Source of the DNA: CAIOSQ01 sp044359885
GTDB taxonomy: Bacteria > Pseudomonadota > Alphaproteobacteria > CACIAM-22H2
Direction of reading: 5' to 3'
Assembly (NCBI GenBank): GCA_044359885.1
Contig: JBIKLI010000224.1
Location: forward strand, 1 to 7,295
DNA length: 7,295 bases
Shown: positions 5,831 through 7,295 of the stretch, one piece after another
How positions within the stretch are numbered: position 1 is the stretch's first letter
Layout: every line of letters starts with the position of its first letter
Notes under the pieces: generated by a model
Told to the model about the DNA's origin: nothing
What the model saw: the letters and a program-made list of their open reading frames with translations, nothing else
Databases searched by the model: none
Program-made: the position numbers and the translations under genes

Positions 5831-6994
5831 ATGACGAGTTCCTCGCCGGGTCTGTCCGCGGCGTCACCGCTGCCGGGAAAGCGGCTGGTCATTCCGGCGA
5901 ACGACAGGCTGCCGCTGGACGGCGGCGCCGCGCTGGGACCGGCCACGATCGCCTATCAGACCTATGGCCGGCTCGACGACCGCCGCGCCAACGCCATTCT
6001 CGTCTGCCACGCCCTGACCGGGGACCAGTATGTCGCGGAGACCCATCCGGTGACCGGGAAGCCCGGCTGGTGGGAGACGCTGGTCGGGCCCGGGCGCGTC
6101 CTGGACACCGACCGTTTCTTCGTGATCTGCGCCAACGTCATCGGTGGCTGCATGGGATCGACCGGCCCCCGGGACATCGATCCCGCGACCGGCCGGCCCT
6201 ATGGGCTGTCCTTCCCGCTGATCACCGTCGGCGACATGGTGCGCGCGCAGAAGCGGCTGATCGACGCGCTGGGGATCGAGAGCCTGTTCTGCGTGGTCGG
6301 CGGATCGATGGGCGGCATGCAGGTGCTGCAATGGGCCGCCGCCTATCCCGAACAGGTCTTCGCCGCGATCCCGATCGCCACCGCCGCGCATCACTCGGCC
6401 CAGAACATCGCCTTCCACGAGGTCGGGCGTCAGGCGATCATGGCCGATCCCGACTGGCGCGGCGGCGACTATCAGAGCGCCGGGACGCGACCCGCGCGCG
6501 GCCTCGCCGTCGCGCGGATGGCGGCGCACATCACCTATCTGTCCGAAGCCGCGCTGCACCGCAAATTCGGCCGCAACCTGCAGGAACGCGACCGGCTCGG
6601 CTTCGGCTTCGACGCCGATTTCCAGGTCGAGAGCTATCTGCGCCACCAGGGCTCGAGCTTCGTCGAACGCTTCGACGCCAATTCCTATCTCTACATCACC
6701 CGCGCGATGGACTATTTCGATCTGGCGCGCGACTTCGGCGGCAGCCTCGCGGCGGCGTTCCGCGGCAGCAAGGCACGGTTCTGCGTCGTCAGCTTCACCT
6801 CGGACTGGCTGTTCCCGACCGCGGAAAGCCGGGTCCTGGTCCATGCCCTCAACGCCGCCGCGGCCAATGTCAGCTTCGTCGAGATCCCGACCGACAAGGG
6901 CCACGACGCCTTCCTTCTGGACGAACCCGAGCTGTTCAAGGTGCTGCGCGGCTTCGTCGAAGGCTGCGCCGAACGGCGCGGGCTGAAGCGCTGA
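5831..6994 (+). CDS. metX: Homoserine O-acyltransferase MetX
   Basis: MetX transfers an acetyl (or in some subgroups succinyl) group from the CoA ester to homoserine, the committing step of methionine synthesis, in the cytoplasm. The 387-residue protein has the alpha/beta-hydrolase fold. Seen: CHALTGDQYVA at 59-69; NVIGGCMGSTGPRD at 102-115, where the GSTGP motif is diagnostic; GGSMGG at 157-162 with nucleophile S159; FQVESYLRHQG at 264-274; FTSDWLFP at 322-329 with catalytic D325; and GHDAFLL at 357-363 with catalytic H358. All triad residues are present. I chose the ATG at 5831, with a weak CGGA seven bases upstream, because the frame in front of it has poor codon use. A GTG at 5774 would add 19 residues. 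The acyl donor (acetyl or succinyl) cannot be decided by eye. metW follows with a TGATG overlap. Confidence 0.95.
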   Translation: MTSSSPGLSAASPLPGKRLVIPANDRLPLDGGAALGPATIAYQTYGRLDDRRANAILVCHALTGDQYVAETHPVTGKPGWWETLVGPGRVLDTDRFFVICANVIGGCMGSTGPRDIDPATGRPYGLSFPLITVGDMVRAQKRLIDALGIESLFCVVGGSMGGMQVLQWAAAYPEQVFAAIPIATAAHHSAQNIAFHEVGRQAIMADPDWRGGDYQSAGTRPARGLAVARMAAHITYLSEAALHRKFGRNLQERDRLGFGFDADFQVESYLRHQGSSFVERFDANSYLYITRAMDYFDLARDFGGSLAAAFRGSKARFCVVSFTSDWLFPTAESRVLVHALNAAAANVSFVEIPTDKGHDAFLLDEPELFKVLRGFVEGCAERRGLKR

Positions 6995-7295
6995 TGGCCC
7001 CCCAGCTGCAATCCGTCGGCGCGCATCCCCGCGCCAATATCCGGGTCGACCTCCAGCTGATCGCGGAGATGATCGAACCGGGCAGCCGGGTCCTCGACAT
7101 CGGCTGCGGGGACGGCGAATTGCTGGGCCATCTGGTCCATGACCGCCAGGTCGACGGCCGCGGCATGGAGATCAGCCAGGCCGGGGTCAACGAATGCGTG
7201 GCGCGGGGTCTGTCGGTGATCCAGGGCGACGCGGACACCGATCTCAAGGACTACCCGTCGGACGCATTCGACTACGTCATCCTGTCGCAGACGCT
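6994..7295 (+). CDS. metW: MetW, methionine biosynthesis methyltransferase-like protein (C-terminus cut by window edge)
   Basis: The first 100 residues were translated by hand and the frame is open to the window end. MetW has a class I SAM-dependent methyltransferase fold. It accompanies metX in many proteobacteria and is needed with it for methionine synthesis in several species, though its exact reaction is unsettled. Seen: RVLDIGCGDGELL at about residues 30-42, the glycine-rich SAM-binding motif I; GMEIS at about 56-60, with the acidic residue that would bind the SAM ribose; QGDAD near 75-79; and FDYVILSQTL at about 91-100, a MetW-type motif. Full-length MetW is usually near 200 residues, so about half is missing. 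Its ATG shares the A of the metX TGA stop, so translation is probably coupled. Confidence 0.93.
   Translation, partial: MAPQLQSVGAHPRANIRVDLQLIAEMIEPGSRVLDIGCGDGELLGHLVHDRQVDGRGMEISQAGVNECVARGLSVIQGDADTDLKDYPSDAFDYVILSQT

Noticed and set aside
5683..5946. N-terminal extension of the chorismate mutase up to an ATG at 5946
   Set aside because: The extra 88 residues cross the whole divergent intergenic region and 116 bases of metX, have no domain, and place both promoters inside a gene. The mutase domain starts right after the ATG at 5682.
1..7295. CRISPR array, insertion sequence, tRNA, toxin-antitoxin or phage element
   Set aside because: I saw no spaced direct repeats, terminal inverted repeats, transposase or integrase motifs, or cloverleaf sequences. 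The window is tightly packed with metabolic genes and the largest gap is 148 bases.

Overview
The window looks like chromosomal DNA from a GC-rich alphaproteobacterium, most likely of a Rhodospirillales-type lineage. The reasons are very strong G/C preference at third codon positions, a metX-metW pair, a hisC-tyrC pair, and an alphaproteobacterial-type DUF2125 protein next to the prephenate/arogenate dehydrogenase gene. This placement comes from gene content and protein style only. There is no rRNA, tRNA, CRISPR array, transposase or phage gene.

Layout, left to right. (1) Positions 1-517, minus strand: the N-terminal part of a ChaC-type gamma-glutamylcyclotransferase, cut by the window edge. 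(2) Positions 518-630: a short divergent promoter region. (3) Positions 631-2789, plus strand: a DUF2817 (M14-like zinc hydrolase) gene, coupled by a TGATG overlap to a membrane-anchored DUF2125 gene. (4) Positions 2801-5682, minus strand: an aromatic amino acid operon transcribed aroQ -> hisC -> tyrC. It encodes a chorismate mutase with an unusual C-terminal half, a histidinol-phosphate/aromatic aminotransferase, and a prephenate/arogenate dehydrogenase. (5) Positions 5683-5830: a 148-base divergent control region. (6) Positions 5831-7295, plus strand: metX, overlapping metW by TGATG; metW runs off the window.

The three minus-strand genes make a nearly complete branch from chorismate to tyrosine: chorismate to prephenate, then dehydrogenation and transamination in either order. 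HisC probably also serves histidine synthesis. The metX-metW pair makes the activated homoserine ester for methionine synthesis. ChaC degrades glutathione-type gamma-glutamyl peptides. The DUF2817 and DUF2125 genes have no established role.

Most of the window is core metabolism. The point most worth a second look is the chorismate mutase. Its mutase domain keeps the expected active-site residues, but the domain behind it reads as a shrunken prephenate dehydratase remnant with an ACT-like end. It has lost the TRF catalytic motif and most of the second lobe. No wholly new system is evident.
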